From Candidatus Methylomirabilota bacterium (GTDB lineage Bacteria > Methylomirabilota > Methylomirabilia > Rokubacteriales > CSP1-6): a DNA stretch of 64,000 nucleotides. The translations under genes were made by a program, and so were the position numbers. Below, piece by piece: positions 26,135-33,577 of the stretch (the stretch's first letter is position 1; each line of letters begins with the position of its first letter). The DNA is taken from positions 57,015 to 121,014 of the forward strand of contig DASYUQ010000116.1 of assembly GCA_036001065.1 (NCBI GenBank), given 5' to 3'. The notes under the pieces were generated by a model that did not search any database, was not told the origin of the DNA, and saw nothing but the letters and a program-made list of their open reading frames with translations.

Positions 26135-26711
26135 CGCTCTCGGTGAGCGTCTCCTCCCGGGAGCGGCGCTGCGACGCGCGAGGGTCGTCGCAGTCGGGCT
26201 CCAGATCCGTCATGGCCAGCGCCCCTCCCGAGAGCGCGAGCTGCGTGCTGCCGTCGCTCACGCGGAGCACCTGGAGCGCCGGCGCCCACGTCTCGGCGGC
26301 GGTCCGGAAGGGCCGGCGGCCCTCGCGGCAGAAGATCGGCTCCCCGCGCTCGACCTGCACGTCGACCAGGACCGCGTGGTCGGCGCCGACCTCGCGGGCG
26401 CGGGCGAGGGCGACGCGCGCGTCCAGCTTTCCCTCCGTCACGAGCTGAGCGTCGCGCGGCAGCACGGCCCGCGCGTTCAGACCCTCCAGCAGCGCGCCCT
26501 GGTACGCGGCCGGCAGCGTCGAGCGATCGCGATCGCTGAAGGCGCCCGGCGTGGCCAGGACCACGCGCACGAACAGCGCGGGCTGGCGGAGATCGGTGGA
26601 TCGAAAGTCGCGGGCGCGCGCCGGTGCCGATTCCGCCGATCCAGATTCGCGCGGCGGCGAGGCGCATGCCGCAGTGAGCAGCAGGACCGCGGCCAACGCC
26701 CACGCTGGCAT
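26100..26711 (-). CDS. Lipoprotein of unknown function
   Basis: A 203-residue protein beginning with a lipoprotein signal (MPAWALAAVLLLTAAC, lipobox TAAC, lipidated Cys16). The mature part starts Ser/Ala-rich, then alternates strands and helices: ALFVRVVLATPGAFS, LLEGLNARAVL, ADHAVLVDVQVERGEP and LQVLRVSDGSTQLALSGG. This reads like the fold of outer-membrane assembly or DUF-type lipoproteins that carry one small alpha/beta domain. I do not recognise the family. It is divergent from the MmgE/PrpD gene with only 23 bp between starts. Its 3' end overlaps the NYN gene by 35 bp on the other strand. Confidence 0.75.
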   Translation of the reverse strand: MPAWALAAVLLLTAACASPPRESGSAESAPARARDFRSTDLRQPALFVRVVLATPGAFSDRDRSTLPAAYQGALLEGLNARAVLPRDAQLVTEGKLDARVALARAREVGADHAVLVDVQVERGEPIFCREGRRPFRTAAETWAPALQVLRVSDGSTQLALSGGALAMTDLEPDCDDPRASQRRSREETLTESVNRLLRRLLGS

Positions 26712-26734
26712 GGCGTCAGGGTATCATTGCCCGC

Positions 26735-28099
26735 ATGACCCTCGCGGAGCGCCTGGCTGCCTTCGCGGCCGGGCTGGCCTGGGACGATCTGCCGCCCGCC
26801 GTCGTCGAGAGCGTGAAGCTCCGGACGCTCGACATCCTGGGGATCGCCCTGGCCGCCTCGGCGCACGAGTTCGCGCCGGCGGTGCGGGGCGCGCTCGAGG
26901 CCTGGGGAGGGCGGGGGGACTGCACGGTCGTGGGCGCCAAGGTCACGGCGGCGCCGCCCCTGGCCGCGCTGGCCAACGGCACGCTGGCTCATGGGCTGGA
27001 CTTCGACGACACCCATGCCGCCTCGATCACTCATGCCTCGGCCGTGGTGGTGCCCTCCGTGCTCGCCGTGGGCGAGAGCGAGGGCGCCGACGGGCGGAGG
27101 CTCGTGACCGCCGCCGTCGCCGGTTACGAGGCGATCGCGCGTCTGGGCATGGCCGCGCCCGGCGCGTTCCACGCGCGCGGCTGGCACGCGACGGCCGTGT
27201 GCGGCCCGTTCGCCGCCGCGCTGGCGGTGGGCCGGTGCGCGGGGCTGGATGCGGCCCGCCTCACGGCGGCGGTGGGGCTGGCCGGAAGCTTCGCGTCGGG
27301 CGTGCTCGAGTTCCACGAGGACGGCTCCTGGAGCAAGCGGGCGCACGCGGGATGGGCCGCCCACGCGGGCCTCGTCGCCTGCGCGCTGGCCCGCGGCGGA
27401 TTCTCCGGGCCGGCGACCATCCTCGAGGGGCGCTTCGGGCTCTACCGGACGTTCGTCGGCGTCGAGCCGGATCGGCGCCCCTTCGAGACGCTGGGCCGCG
27501 AGTGGGAGACGCTGCGGGTGAGCTTCAAGCCTTATCCGTGCTGCCACTACCTGCACGCGTTCCTCGACTGCGCACTGGCCCTCCGGCGAGCCCACGGCAT
27601 CTCACCCGAGTCGATCGACGCCGTGGAATGCCTGGTGGCCGCCGGCGAGGTGCCCATCGTGTGCGAGCCGCGGGCGGCGAAGCTCCGGCCCCGCACCGCC
27701 TACGATTCCCAGTTCAGCCTGCCCTTTGCCGTGGCCGCGGCGCTGCTCGATGGCCGGGTCGGGCTCGACACCTTCGCGCCGGAGCGCTTGAGCGACGCGC
27801 GGCTCCTGAGCCTCGCCGGCAGAGTCGCGTACGCGGTCGATCCGGCCTCCCCCTTTCCGCGAGGCTTCCCGGGCTGGGTGCGCCTGCGCCTGCGCGACGG
27901 CCGGGTCCTCGAAGCGCGCGAGCCGGACGGCCGCGGCAGCCCCGACCGGCCGCTCGGCCGGGAGGCGATCGTCGAGAAGTTCCGCGACAACGCCGCCCGC
28001 GTCCTGCCGCCCACGCGGGTCGACGAGATCGAGCGCGCGGCGCTGAACCTCGACGCGCTCGAGGACGTGGGCGTCCTCATGCGGCTCTGCCGCGCGTAG
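26735..28099 (+). CDS. MmgE/PrpD family protein
   Basis: A 454-residue protein with the helical N-domain and lid domain of the MmgE/PrpD family: LRTLDILGIALAASAHE, NGTLAHGLDFDDTH near 85-98, AGYEAIARLG, GWHATAVCGPF and FKPYPCCHYLHAFLDCALAL. 2-Methylcitrate dehydratase PrpD, cis-aconitate decarboxylase and immune-responsive gene homologues share this fold, so a dehydratase or decarboxylase acting on a tricarboxylic-type acid is likely. The substrate is unknown. No prpB or prpC lies nearby. An acyl-CoA dehydrogenase gene follows after 23 bp on the same strand, suggesting joint acid catabolism. Confidence 0.92.
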   Translation: MTLAERLAAFAAGLAWDDLPPAVVESVKLRTLDILGIALAASAHEFAPAVRGALEAWGGRGDCTVVGAKVTAAPPLAALANGTLAHGLDFDDTHAASITHASAVVVPSVLAVGESEGADGRRLVTAAVAGYEAIARLGMAAPGAFHARGWHATAVCGPFAAALAVGRCAGLDAARLTAAVGLAGSFASGVLEFHEDGSWSKRAHAGWAAHAGLVACALARGGFSGPATILEGRFGLYRTFVGVEPDRRPFETLGREWETLRVSFKPYPCCHYLHAFLDCALALRRAHGISPESIDAVECLVAAGEVPIVCEPRAAKLRPRTAYDSQFSLPFAVAAALLDGRVGLDTFAPERLSDARLLSLAGRVAYAVDPASPFPRGFPGWVRLRLRDGRVLEAREPDGRGSPDRPLGREAIVEKFRDNAARVLPPTRVDEIERAALNLDALEDVGVLMRLCRA

Positions 28100-28122
28100 C
28101 CGGGGCGCTGGGGAGGCGCTCG

Positions 28123-29274
28123 ATGGACTTTGCCTTCACCCTGGAGCAGGAGGAGCTGGTCCGGACGCTGCGCGCGTTCGCGCGCAAGGAGCTGGCGCCG
28201 CGGTCCCGGCACTGGGACAAGACCGCCGAGTTCCCGTGGGAGGCCTGGCGGCGGATGGGGGAGCTCGGGCTCTTCGGTCTCCGCGCTCCGGTCGAGTACG
28301 GCGGCCAGGAGGCGGACCTCGTCACGATGGGCATCGTGACCGAGGAGATCGCGCGCGGCGACGTCAGCTGCACCTACGGGCTGCAACTGGCCGGCCTGGC
28401 CGGCGAGATCATCGGGCGCAACGGGACCGAGGAGGTGAAGAAGCGCTGGCTGCCGCCGACGATCGGCGGCGAGGCGGTGATGGCCATCGGCCTCACCGAG
28501 CCGAGCGTGGGCTCCGACGCCGCCAACCTGGTCTGCCGCGCCGTGCGCGAACGCGAGGAGTACGTGATCACCGGCGAGAAGTCGGGCATCAGCCTGGGAA
28601 TGGTGGCTCACGCCATCATGCTCTTCGCCACCACCGACCCGGCGGCCAAGGCCCGCGGGGTGACGGCCTTCCTGGTGCCGCTCGACCTCCCCGGCGTGTC
28701 GCGGAGCCCGCTGCGCGACCTCGGCGCCCGCGCGGTCGGGCGCGCCGTGCTCTCGTTCGATCACGTGCGGATCCCCGCCTCCCATCGTCTGGGCGAGGAG
28801 GGCAGCGGCTTCTACCAGGTCATGCGCGGCTTCGACTTCAACCGCGTGCTGATCGCTCTGGCGTGCCTGGGCGCGGCGCAGGCCTCGCTGGAGGAGACGA
28901 TGGCGTACGTGAAGGAGCGCAAGGCCTTCGGCAAGCCGATCGTGCAGTTCGAGGGCGTGTCCTTCCCCATCGCCGAGGCGGCGACCTACATCGACGCGGC
29001 CCGCTGGCTCTGTTACCGCGCGCTCTGGCTGGCCGATCATGGGCGGCCCCACACGAAGGAGTCGGCGATGGTGAAGTGGTGGGCGCCCCGGCTCTCCGTG
29101 GAGACCATCCACCAGTGCCTGCTGCTGCACGGCCACTACGGCTACACCGACGAGCTACCCTTCGAGCAGCGGCTGCGCGACGTGATCGGGCTCGAGATCG
29201 GCGACGGCACCGCAGAGGTCATGAAGCTCATCGTCGCCCGCGAGCTGATGGGGCGCGAGAGCCTGCCGTACTGA
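28123..29274 (+). CDS. Acyl-CoA dehydrogenase
   Basis: A 383-residue flavoprotein starting MDFAFTLEQEELVRTLRAF, with GGGAGG 8 bases before the ATG. Family landmarks are AIGLTEPSVGSDAANL (FAD/substrate binding, about 124-139), GEKSGISLGMVAHA, KERKAFGKPIVQFEGVSF and the C-terminal YGYTDELPFEQRLRDVIGLEIGDGTAEVMKLIVAREL. The usual catalytic Glu of medium-chain enzymes would sit near the LEIGDGTAEV segment. It removes hydrogens from C2-C3 of an acyl-CoA and feeds electrons to ETF. It sits between MmgE/PrpD and a GNAT-like gene, apparently one operon. Confidence 0.94.
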   Translation: MDFAFTLEQEELVRTLRAFARKELAPRSRHWDKTAEFPWEAWRRMGELGLFGLRAPVEYGGQEADLVTMGIVTEEIARGDVSCTYGLQLAGLAGEIIGRNGTEEVKKRWLPPTIGGEAVMAIGLTEPSVGSDAANLVCRAVREREEYVITGEKSGISLGMVAHAIMLFATTDPAAKARGVTAFLVPLDLPGVSRSPLRDLGARAVGRAVLSFDHVRIPASHRLGEEGSGFYQVMRGFDFNRVLIALACLGAAQASLEETMAYVKERKAFGKPIVQFEGVSFPIAEAATYIDAARWLCYRALWLADHGRPHTKESAMVKWWAPRLSVETIHQCLLLHGHYGYTDELPFEQRLRDVIGLEIGDGTAEVMKLIVARELMGRESLPY

Positions 29275-29297
29275 GCCGTTCGCGCGACGAGGGCGGC

Positions 29298-30044
29298 ATG
29301 CCGCTGAAGACCTACACGCTCCGCGAGCGGCCCGAGCTGGAGGACGAGTTCGAGCGCTTCGCCGCCGCCGGGTGGCCGCGTTTCCTCCGCCAGCGCGACG
29401 AGCTGGGCTGCGGCCGCTTCTGGCCGTCGCTCTTCACCACCTTCGCCGACTTCCAGCTCCTGCTGTGCGAGGGCCAGCGCGTCCTCGCCGTCGGCCACGC
29501 GGTCCCCTTCGTCTGGGACGGCCGGCCCCAGGACCTGCCGGAATCGATCGCCGGGGTCCTCGAGAACGCCGTGAGCGCGCGCGAGGGCGGGCGCAGCCCT
29601 ACCGCGCTCTCCGCCCTGGCCGCGATCAGCGGGGAGGACCAGGGGCGGGGGCTCGGCGGCGAAATCGTGAAGTCGATGAGCGCCGTGGCCCGGCAGCACG
29701 GGCTGGGCGCGCTGGTCGCGCCCGTGCGACCGACGCTGAAGGCGCGCTACGCGTTGACGCCGATGGAGCGCTACGTGCGCTGGACGCGGGGGGACGGCGC
29801 GCCGCTCGATCCCTGGATCCGCGCTCACTGGCGACTGGGCGGGGAGATCGTGCGCGTCGCGCCCCGCACCCTGGTCATCGTGGGGACGGTCGCCCAGTGG
29901 GAGGAGTGGACCGAGATGGTCTTTCCCGACAGCGGCCCCTACATCGTCCCCGGGGCGCTCCAGCCGGTGGTGGTCGATCGCGAGCGGGACGAGGGGCGCT
30001 ACGAGGATCCCAACGTCTGGATGCATCACCCCATCGCCACCTAG
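29298..30044 (+). CDS. GNAT-superfamily acyltransferase-like protein
   Basis: A 248-residue protein starting MPLKTYTLRERPELEDEF. The centre has a pattern like the GNAT CoA-binding turn (SGEDQGRGLGGEIVKSMSAVARQ, about 114-136) after a strand, and the end (PYIVPGALQPVVVDRERDEGRYEDPNVWMHH) is rich in strands. I read it as an N-acyltransferase-like fold without naming a substrate. It follows the acyl-CoA dehydrogenase by 23 bp. Its stop codon TAG (30042-30044) lies inside the terminal repeat of the first MITE, so the original C-terminus may have been a few residues different before insertion. Confidence 0.7.
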   Translation: MPLKTYTLRERPELEDEFERFAAAGWPRFLRQRDELGCGRFWPSLFTTFADFQLLLCEGQRVLAVGHAVPFVWDGRPQDLPESIAGVLENAVSAREGGRSPTALSALAAISGEDQGRGLGGEIVKSMSAVARQHGLGALVAPVRPTLKARYALTPMERYVRWTRGDGAPLDPWIRAHWRLGGEIVRVAPRTLVIVGTVAQWEEWTEMVFPDSGPYIVPGALQPVVVDRERDEGRYEDPNVWMHHPIAT

Positions 30045-30130
30045 TGCCGTTCCAACTATTCGCGCCTAGGAAGGCACCGTGTACGTCGTTCGTGGACAGA
30101 TTTAGTATCAACAAGTTGGAACGGCACTAG
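30041..30130. mobile_element. 90-bp MITE-like element, copy 1
   Basis: It has 17-bp perfect terminal inverted repeats, CTAGTGCCGTTCCAACT at 30041-30057 and its exact reverse complement at 30114-30130. It appears identical over all 90 bases to the copy at 30960-31049. Its left 44 bp and right 46 bp match the two ends of the GIY-YIG element next door with about 7 differences, so it is an internal-deletion derivative. Its right CTAG is shared with the left CTAG of that element. Confidence 0.88.
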
Positions 30131-30446
30131 TGCCGTTCCAACTATTCGCGCCAAGGGAGGCGCCGTGTACTACACGTACGTGTTGCGGAGTGATCGAGAT
30201 CAACGGCCCTACACCGGAACGACGCACGACCTCCGCACCCGAATCAAGCTGCACGCTGACGGAAAGGTGCGCGCGACCGCTTACCGACGGCCACTGGTAC
30301 TCGTGTACTACGAGGTCGGCCTGAGTAGCGATGATGCGTTTCGCCGGGAACGGTCCTTGAAGACGGGGAAGGGTAAACGCTTCTTGCGCAACCGCCTCGC
30401 GTCGTTCCTGGCCAGATTTAGTACCAACAAGTTGGAACGGCGCTAG
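30127..30446 (+). mobile_element. 320-bp GIY-YIG nuclease element with terminal inverted repeats
   Basis: The left end is CTAGTGCCGTTCCAACT (30127-30143) and the right end AGTTGGAACGGCGCTAG (30430-30446), inverted repeats with one mismatch. The element consists almost wholly of one small GIY-YIG gene whose last codons and stop lie in the right terminal repeat. CTAG at both ends could be the target duplication or part of the element. No transposase is encoded. Movement by the GIY-YIG nuclease itself or by a transposase acting in trans (some IS5-type enzymes use YTAR targets) are both open. Confidence 0.85.
30165..30446 (+). CDS. Small GIY-YIG nuclease encoded within the terminal-repeat element
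   Basis: A 93-residue GIY-YIG domain protein. TYV (4-6) and YTG (16-18) are the two motif strands, Arg24 in THDLRTR is the expected catalytic Arg, Tyr40 and Arg42 lie in YRRPL, and Glu62 in RRERSLKTGKGK is the metal-binding Glu. It resembles the YhbQ/UPF0213 group of single-domain nucleases. The start is GTG 30165 with GGGAGG 5 bases upstream. The last residues (KLERR) and the TAG stop are written by the right terminal repeat, so gene and element have co-evolved. Two neighbouring 90-bp elements keep the first two codons and the end of this gene but not its middle. Confidence 0.88.
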   Translation: MYYTYVLRSDRDQRPYTGTTHDLRTRIKLHADGKVRATAYRRPLVLVYYEVGLSSDDAFRRERSLKTGKGKRFLRNRLASFLARFSTNKLERR

Positions 30447-30459
30447 GTTCATTCTCGAC

Positions 30460-30933
30460 GTGACTGTCGCTGCGCGAACATCCCGGCCACCCCTGTCGTG
30501 CCCACGTTGCCGGGTCCCCCTCGTCGACGCGCGCCTGGCGGGGACCGAGGTCGAGCGGTGTCCCCGTTGTGCCGGAATGTGGCTCGACCATCACGAGCTC
30601 GACGAGCTGGAAGACAGGGCGTTCGACGTTGACGAGTGGAAGGGCACGCTTGTCTTCGAGCGGGTGGCGACGTCTCTGCCCTGTCCCCGGTGCGGAACGC
30701 AGATGAAGCGGTTCCGCTACCGGTACTTCAATCTCGAACTGGACTTCTGCGAGCAGGCGCACGGCTACTGGCTCGACAAGGGTGAGGAGCGGCAGATTCT
30801 CGAACTGATGCGGAAGACGAAGGCGAGCGCCCTCCGCAAATTGAAAGCCGAAGATCGTTTCCGGCGCTTCCGGTACTACCTCGACCATCCGGGGTTCCTG
30901 GAGACGCTCAAGCGCTGGATCGCTGGCTCCTGA
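30460..30933 (+). CDS. Double zf-TFIIB-type zinc-ribbon protein
   Basis: A 157-residue soluble protein with two zinc-ribbon units of the zf-TFIIB family. The first is CPRCRVPL ... CPRCAGMWLDHHELDELE (about 14-52); the second CPRCGTQM ... FCEQAHGYWLDKGEERQILE (about 75-119) has only three of the four Cys because the second CxxC has become CEQAHG. A basic C-terminal helix follows. Function is unknown; relatives are small nucleic-acid- or metal-related proteins. It sits between the GIY-YIG element (ending 13 bp before the GTG start) and MITE copy 2 (starting 26 bp after its stop). Its native promoter or first codons may have been displaced by the insertion. Confidence 0.8.
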   Translation: MTVAARTSRPPLSCPRCRVPLVDARLAGTEVERCPRCAGMWLDHHELDELEDRAFDVDEWKGTLVFERVATSLPCPRCGTQMKRFRYRYFNLELDFCEQAHGYWLDKGEERQILELMRKTKASALRKLKAEDRFRRFRYYLDHPGFLETLKRWIAGS

Positions 30934-30959
30934 ACATTAGAACGCCAGCACGGCGCCTG

Positions 30960-31049
30960 CTAGTGCCGTTCCAACTATTCGCGCCTAGGAAGGCACCGTG
31001 TACGTCGTTCGTGGACAGATTTAGTATCAACAAGTTGGAACGGCACTAG
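30960..31049. mobile_element. 90-bp MITE-like element, copy 2
   Basis: The same 90 bases as copy 1, with perfect 17-bp terminal inverted repeats (30960-30976 and 31033-31049). Identity of the two copies implies recent duplication or ongoing homogenisation. It lies 26 bp downstream of the zinc-ribbon gene and provides a TAG on the minus strand to a 34-codon frame. Confidence 0.88.
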
Positions 31050-31052
31050 CCT

Positions 31053-31078
31053 GCCGCTATGAGCTCCAGCCGGGTGCG
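31053..31078. repeat. 26-bp imperfect direct repeat, copy 1 (second copy at 32154-32179)
   Basis: The two stretches share 23 of 26 bases (core AGCTCC-GCCGGGTGCG) and bracket the low-coding region. They may be the ends of a former element or two related gene tails. Confidence 0.4.
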
Positions 31079-31172
31079 ACCCAACCGCGCGCCCGGCCAC
31101 CCCACCCCGAGGGGCCGACTCAGGACAAGGAGGATTCCCAGGAGTTTCATCGGAGCGCCCCTGCTCGGCTGG

Positions 31173-31544
31173 TCATACCCGCGCCGTGCCGGCGCCACCA
31201 CCGAAAGGTAGTAGAGGAAGGACGCACTCCCTATAGCGCCCGGCCTGGGCGGCGTCAAGGCGCCCCGGGCTCACATTGACCCGCTGAGAGGACGGGCGAG
31301 GCCGGTGGCCGTAGGGAGACACCATCAGCACCGAGGGTGACTCGGCGCTGATGCACAGGGTGAATCGACTCCCAATTCCTATCAGCGCGAACGGGCCGGT
31401 GTAGGGAATCATGCTGGGGTTCCTATCCGGGGCCAACCGCACGTGGGGCTGCTCGGCTTCGGCGAAGATAAAAGCTCCGCCATCGAAGAACAAAAGAGCG
31501 ATGAGGACGAGGACGCCGATAACCAAGATGCGTCGCAGCAGCAT
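31173..31544 (-). CDS. Small membrane-anchored protein of unknown function
   Basis: Read from ATG 31544, which is preceded by AGGAGGGGCGT, a strong ribosome site. The 123-residue product starts with one membrane helix (MLLRRILVIGVLVLIALLFF), then a hydrophilic part rich in Pro and Ser (SMIPYTGPFALIGIGSRF, SVLMVSPYGHRPRP). The frame continues upstream without a comparable start. No family recognised. The C-terminal 25 residues (GRYRECVLPLLPFGG) have less protein-like composition, so the natural end may have been lost by a frame change. It is isolated within the low-coding region. Confidence 0.5.
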   Translation of the reverse strand: MLLRRILVIGVLVLIALLFFDGGAFIFAEAEQPHVRLAPDRNPSMIPYTGPFALIGIGSRFTLCISAESPSVLMVSPYGHRPRPSSQRVNVSPGRLDAAQAGRYRECVLPLLPFGGGAGTARV

Positions 31545-31770
31545 ACGCCCCTCCTGCGCAGGATGTCCCAGAACGGGAAGCCCGCGGACTTTAGGGTGTG
31601 GTCCGCACGATGTCAACAGGAGAAACGACGACATCGCGACGCAACGACAGAAGTATCAAAAGCGGCAGAAACGGGAGAGCGGCTCGTCACAAACAAAGTC
31701 CCTTGTGACGCCTTGATCCGAGGTCCTTCGCGCGGTAGGATTCCCGCCTTCTCACGAGGGAGGCTCGACG

Positions 31771-31971
31771 ATGCCGCTGCGGCCCCTACCGGCGACACGC
31801 CGCCACCGGATTTCGTTCCGGCAGGCTCCCATCCGCTGCGTCGAGTGCGGTCAGGCCGTCGACACGATGGCGGCGTGGCTCGCCCAGCCATGCCCGGTAT
31901 GGGAAACAGAGGCCCGGTCCTCGCTCCGTCACGAACGTCCGATAGCAAAACGTCGAACCGAAGCATCCTGA
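31771..31971 (+). CDS. Possible 66-residue protein with a single CxxC
   Basis: ATG 31771 has GAGGGAGG 7 bases upstream. The product contains RCVECGQAVDTMAAWLAQPCPVWE, which has the look of half a zinc ribbon, and a basic end. Codon third-position GC is lower than in neighbours, so it may be a remnant or not a gene. No family assigned. Confidence 0.3.
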   Translation: MPLRPLPATRRHRISFRQAPIRCVECGQAVDTMAAWLAQPCPVWETEARSSLRHERPIAKRRTEAS

Positions 31972-32004
31972 CCGATGCCGAGACGCCGGTGGCCGTCGGC
32001 CTAG

Positions 32005-32118
32005 GATTCGCGCTGCCCGGCCACGCGGTCAGGCCTGTTCGCTCTCACATCTGTACGACCCTATCAGCCGGCGGGCTTCACGGGAGGCTATGACGAGGAG
32101 CTAACGCCCGACCGATGA
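32005..32118 (+). pseudogene. Broken lipoprotein-like gene tail
   Basis: The frame after the TAG at 32002-32004 reads into SVRPYQPAGFTGGYDEELTPDR before TGA 32116-32118. The YQPxGFTGGY pattern followed by an acidic turn is how a family of small bacterial lipoproteins (CC0125-like) begins just behind its lipidated Cys. Here the signal peptide and lipobox are missing and the downstream half is absent. I regard it as a fragment, with low confidence in the family. Confidence 0.3.
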
Positions 32119-32211
32119 AGTTCGCCACGTTGCGGCGTCCCCTGACCATAAACGCCGTTATCAGCTCCCGCCGGGTGCGCGCCCCTCCCCCGCCAGCTCG
32201 AGCGGGCCGGG

Positions 32212-33414
32212 CTAGCGTCGCCTTCCCATCACGATGACGAGGGCGGCGACGACCTCGCACCCGACGCAGACGGCCAGGGCGGCGGTGTACGAGCCCGACC
32301 AGTCTCGGATCACCCCCAGCAGGCCCGGCCCGAACGCGAAGGTGAACTGATTGATCGCCACCACGAGGCTCACCACGCGGCCGAAGTGCTCCTTGGGGTA
32401 CTCCACCTGCACGACGAGGCCGGGAAACGTGGTCATGTTACCGACGCCGAGACCGAAGAGCGCGCAGGCGACGTAGAGGAGGGACGGCGAGGGCCATCGG
32501 ATCATGGCGACGACGGCCACCGCCTGAACGGCGAGGTTGGCGGCGGTCGCCAGCCGCCGGTCGACCCGGTCGATGAACACACCGGTCACCAGCCGGCCGA
32601 TGATCGCGGCCAGGGTCGTCAGGCTCAGGGCGAGGGCCGCTTGCTCGGCTCCGAGCCGCGGCGTCAGATAGGCCACCTGGTGGGTGATGAAGCCGACCTG
32701 GGCCAGCAGACCCAGCGCGAACGGCGCCGAGATGGTCCAGAAACGCCCCGACGTCAAGAGCTCGCGGCGCGGCAGCACCGGGATCGTCCCGGGTCGGCGG
32801 GCCTGGTCGGCCGGCCCGGCCACCGCTCCGTCCGGTCGGAGACCCATGACCTCCGGCCCCCGGTGCAGGTAGCGCGCGATCAGCGGCAGCAGGATCACGA
32901 GCATGCCGCTCACCAGGACGAGGGCGGCCCAGGCGAAGCCATGGGCGGCGATGAGGGCGGCCCACAACGGAACGATCACCATGCCGCCGGCCGCGGCTCC
33001 GTTCATCGCGATGCTCACCGCCAGGCCCCGTTTCCTGTCGAACCAGGGGGCGAGCAGGGCGTTGATGGCGGCCCCGCTGGTGGCGGCCCATCCGACCGCC
33101 ATCACACCGAAGGCCACGAACAGCTGCCAGGGACGCTCGAGCTGGGGAAGGGCCAGCACCCCCAGCCCCAGCGCGCCCACCGCCACGCTCACGACCCGGC
33201 GCGGGCCGAAGCGCTCGAAGGCGTCTCCCACGAAGGCGGTGAGGCTCGCGCCCAGGACGTAGTACACGGTGATGGCGACGGAGATGAACGCGATCGGCCA
33301 GCCATGGCGCGCGTTCAGGGCCACCAGGTAGATGCCCAGGCTGTAGAAGCCGGTGCCGAAGGCGAAGAACGCGATCACGAACGCGAGAAAGACGATCTTC
33401 CACCCGAAGAACAC
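32212..33414 (-). CDS. MFS transporter
   Basis: A 400-residue permease with 12 predicted helices. It starts MFFGWKIVFLAFVIAFFAFG, a beginning common in the monocarboxylate/oxalate-formate-type MFS branch. A central basic loop (about 190-215) divides the halves, and LGLGVGNMTTFPGLVVQVEYPKEHFGRVVS is the conserved helix 10-11 loop. A small carboxylate or other organic anion is the likely cargo, by family habit. It is divergent from an NMT1-like substrate-binding protein gene, with 163 bp between starts. That region is where promoters for both should lie. Confidence 0.9.
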   Translation of the reverse strand: MFFGWKIVFLAFVIAFFAFGTGFYSLGIYLVALNARHGWPIAFISVAITVYYVLGASLTAFVGDAFERFGPRRVVSVAVGALGLGVLALPQLERPWQLFVAFGVMAVGWAATSGAAINALLAPWFDRKRGLAVSIAMNGAAAGGMVIVPLWAALIAAHGFAWAALVLVSGMLVILLPLIARYLHRGPEVMGLRPDGAVAGPADQARRPGTIPVLPRRELLTSGRFWTISAPFALGLLAQVGFITHQVAYLTPRLGAEQAALALSLTTLAAIIGRLVTGVFIDRVDRRLATAANLAVQAVAVVAMIRWPSPSLLYVACALFGLGVGNMTTFPGLVVQVEYPKEHFGRVVSLVVAINQFTFAFGPGLLGVIRDWSGSYTAALAVCVGCEVVAALVIVMGRRR

Positions 33415-33577
33415 GCGGAGTCACCTCGCTTGCCCGGGCTGCCAGGGGAGCGTCGGCCGGGATCATATCAAGAGCCCTCGACCGGGCCGGCGGCCCATGA
33501 AGGCGCTTGACAGGCCATCCTCCGCCCTATATCACGCAGGCCTGAGCAGACGCCGGACCGGTGAAGGGAGGCTTGCG

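Larger units (their letters stand above)
31050..32211. other. Low-coding region with small or broken genes
   Basis: About 1.16 kb of reduced GC where no full-size gene can be supported. I see one likely small membrane protein (31173-31544, minus), one doubtful 66-codon frame (31771-31971, plus), a broken lipoprotein-like tail (32005-32118, plus), a 34-codon minus-strand frame ending in the MITE (31046-31150), and a 26-base sequence present twice (31053-31078 and 32154-32179). Longer frames on both strands have shadow-like composition. Confidence 0.5.

Noticed and set aside
30165..30446. UvrC nucleotide-excision nuclease
   Set aside because: Only a single 93-residue GIY-YIG domain is present; UvrC is about 600 residues with a UvrB-binding and an RNase H-like domain.
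31443..32093. 216-codon plus-strand frame in the low-coding region
   Set aside because: Its first part is antisense to the better supported small membrane protein (strong ribosome site), and the remainder lacks a start signal and any protein-like pattern.
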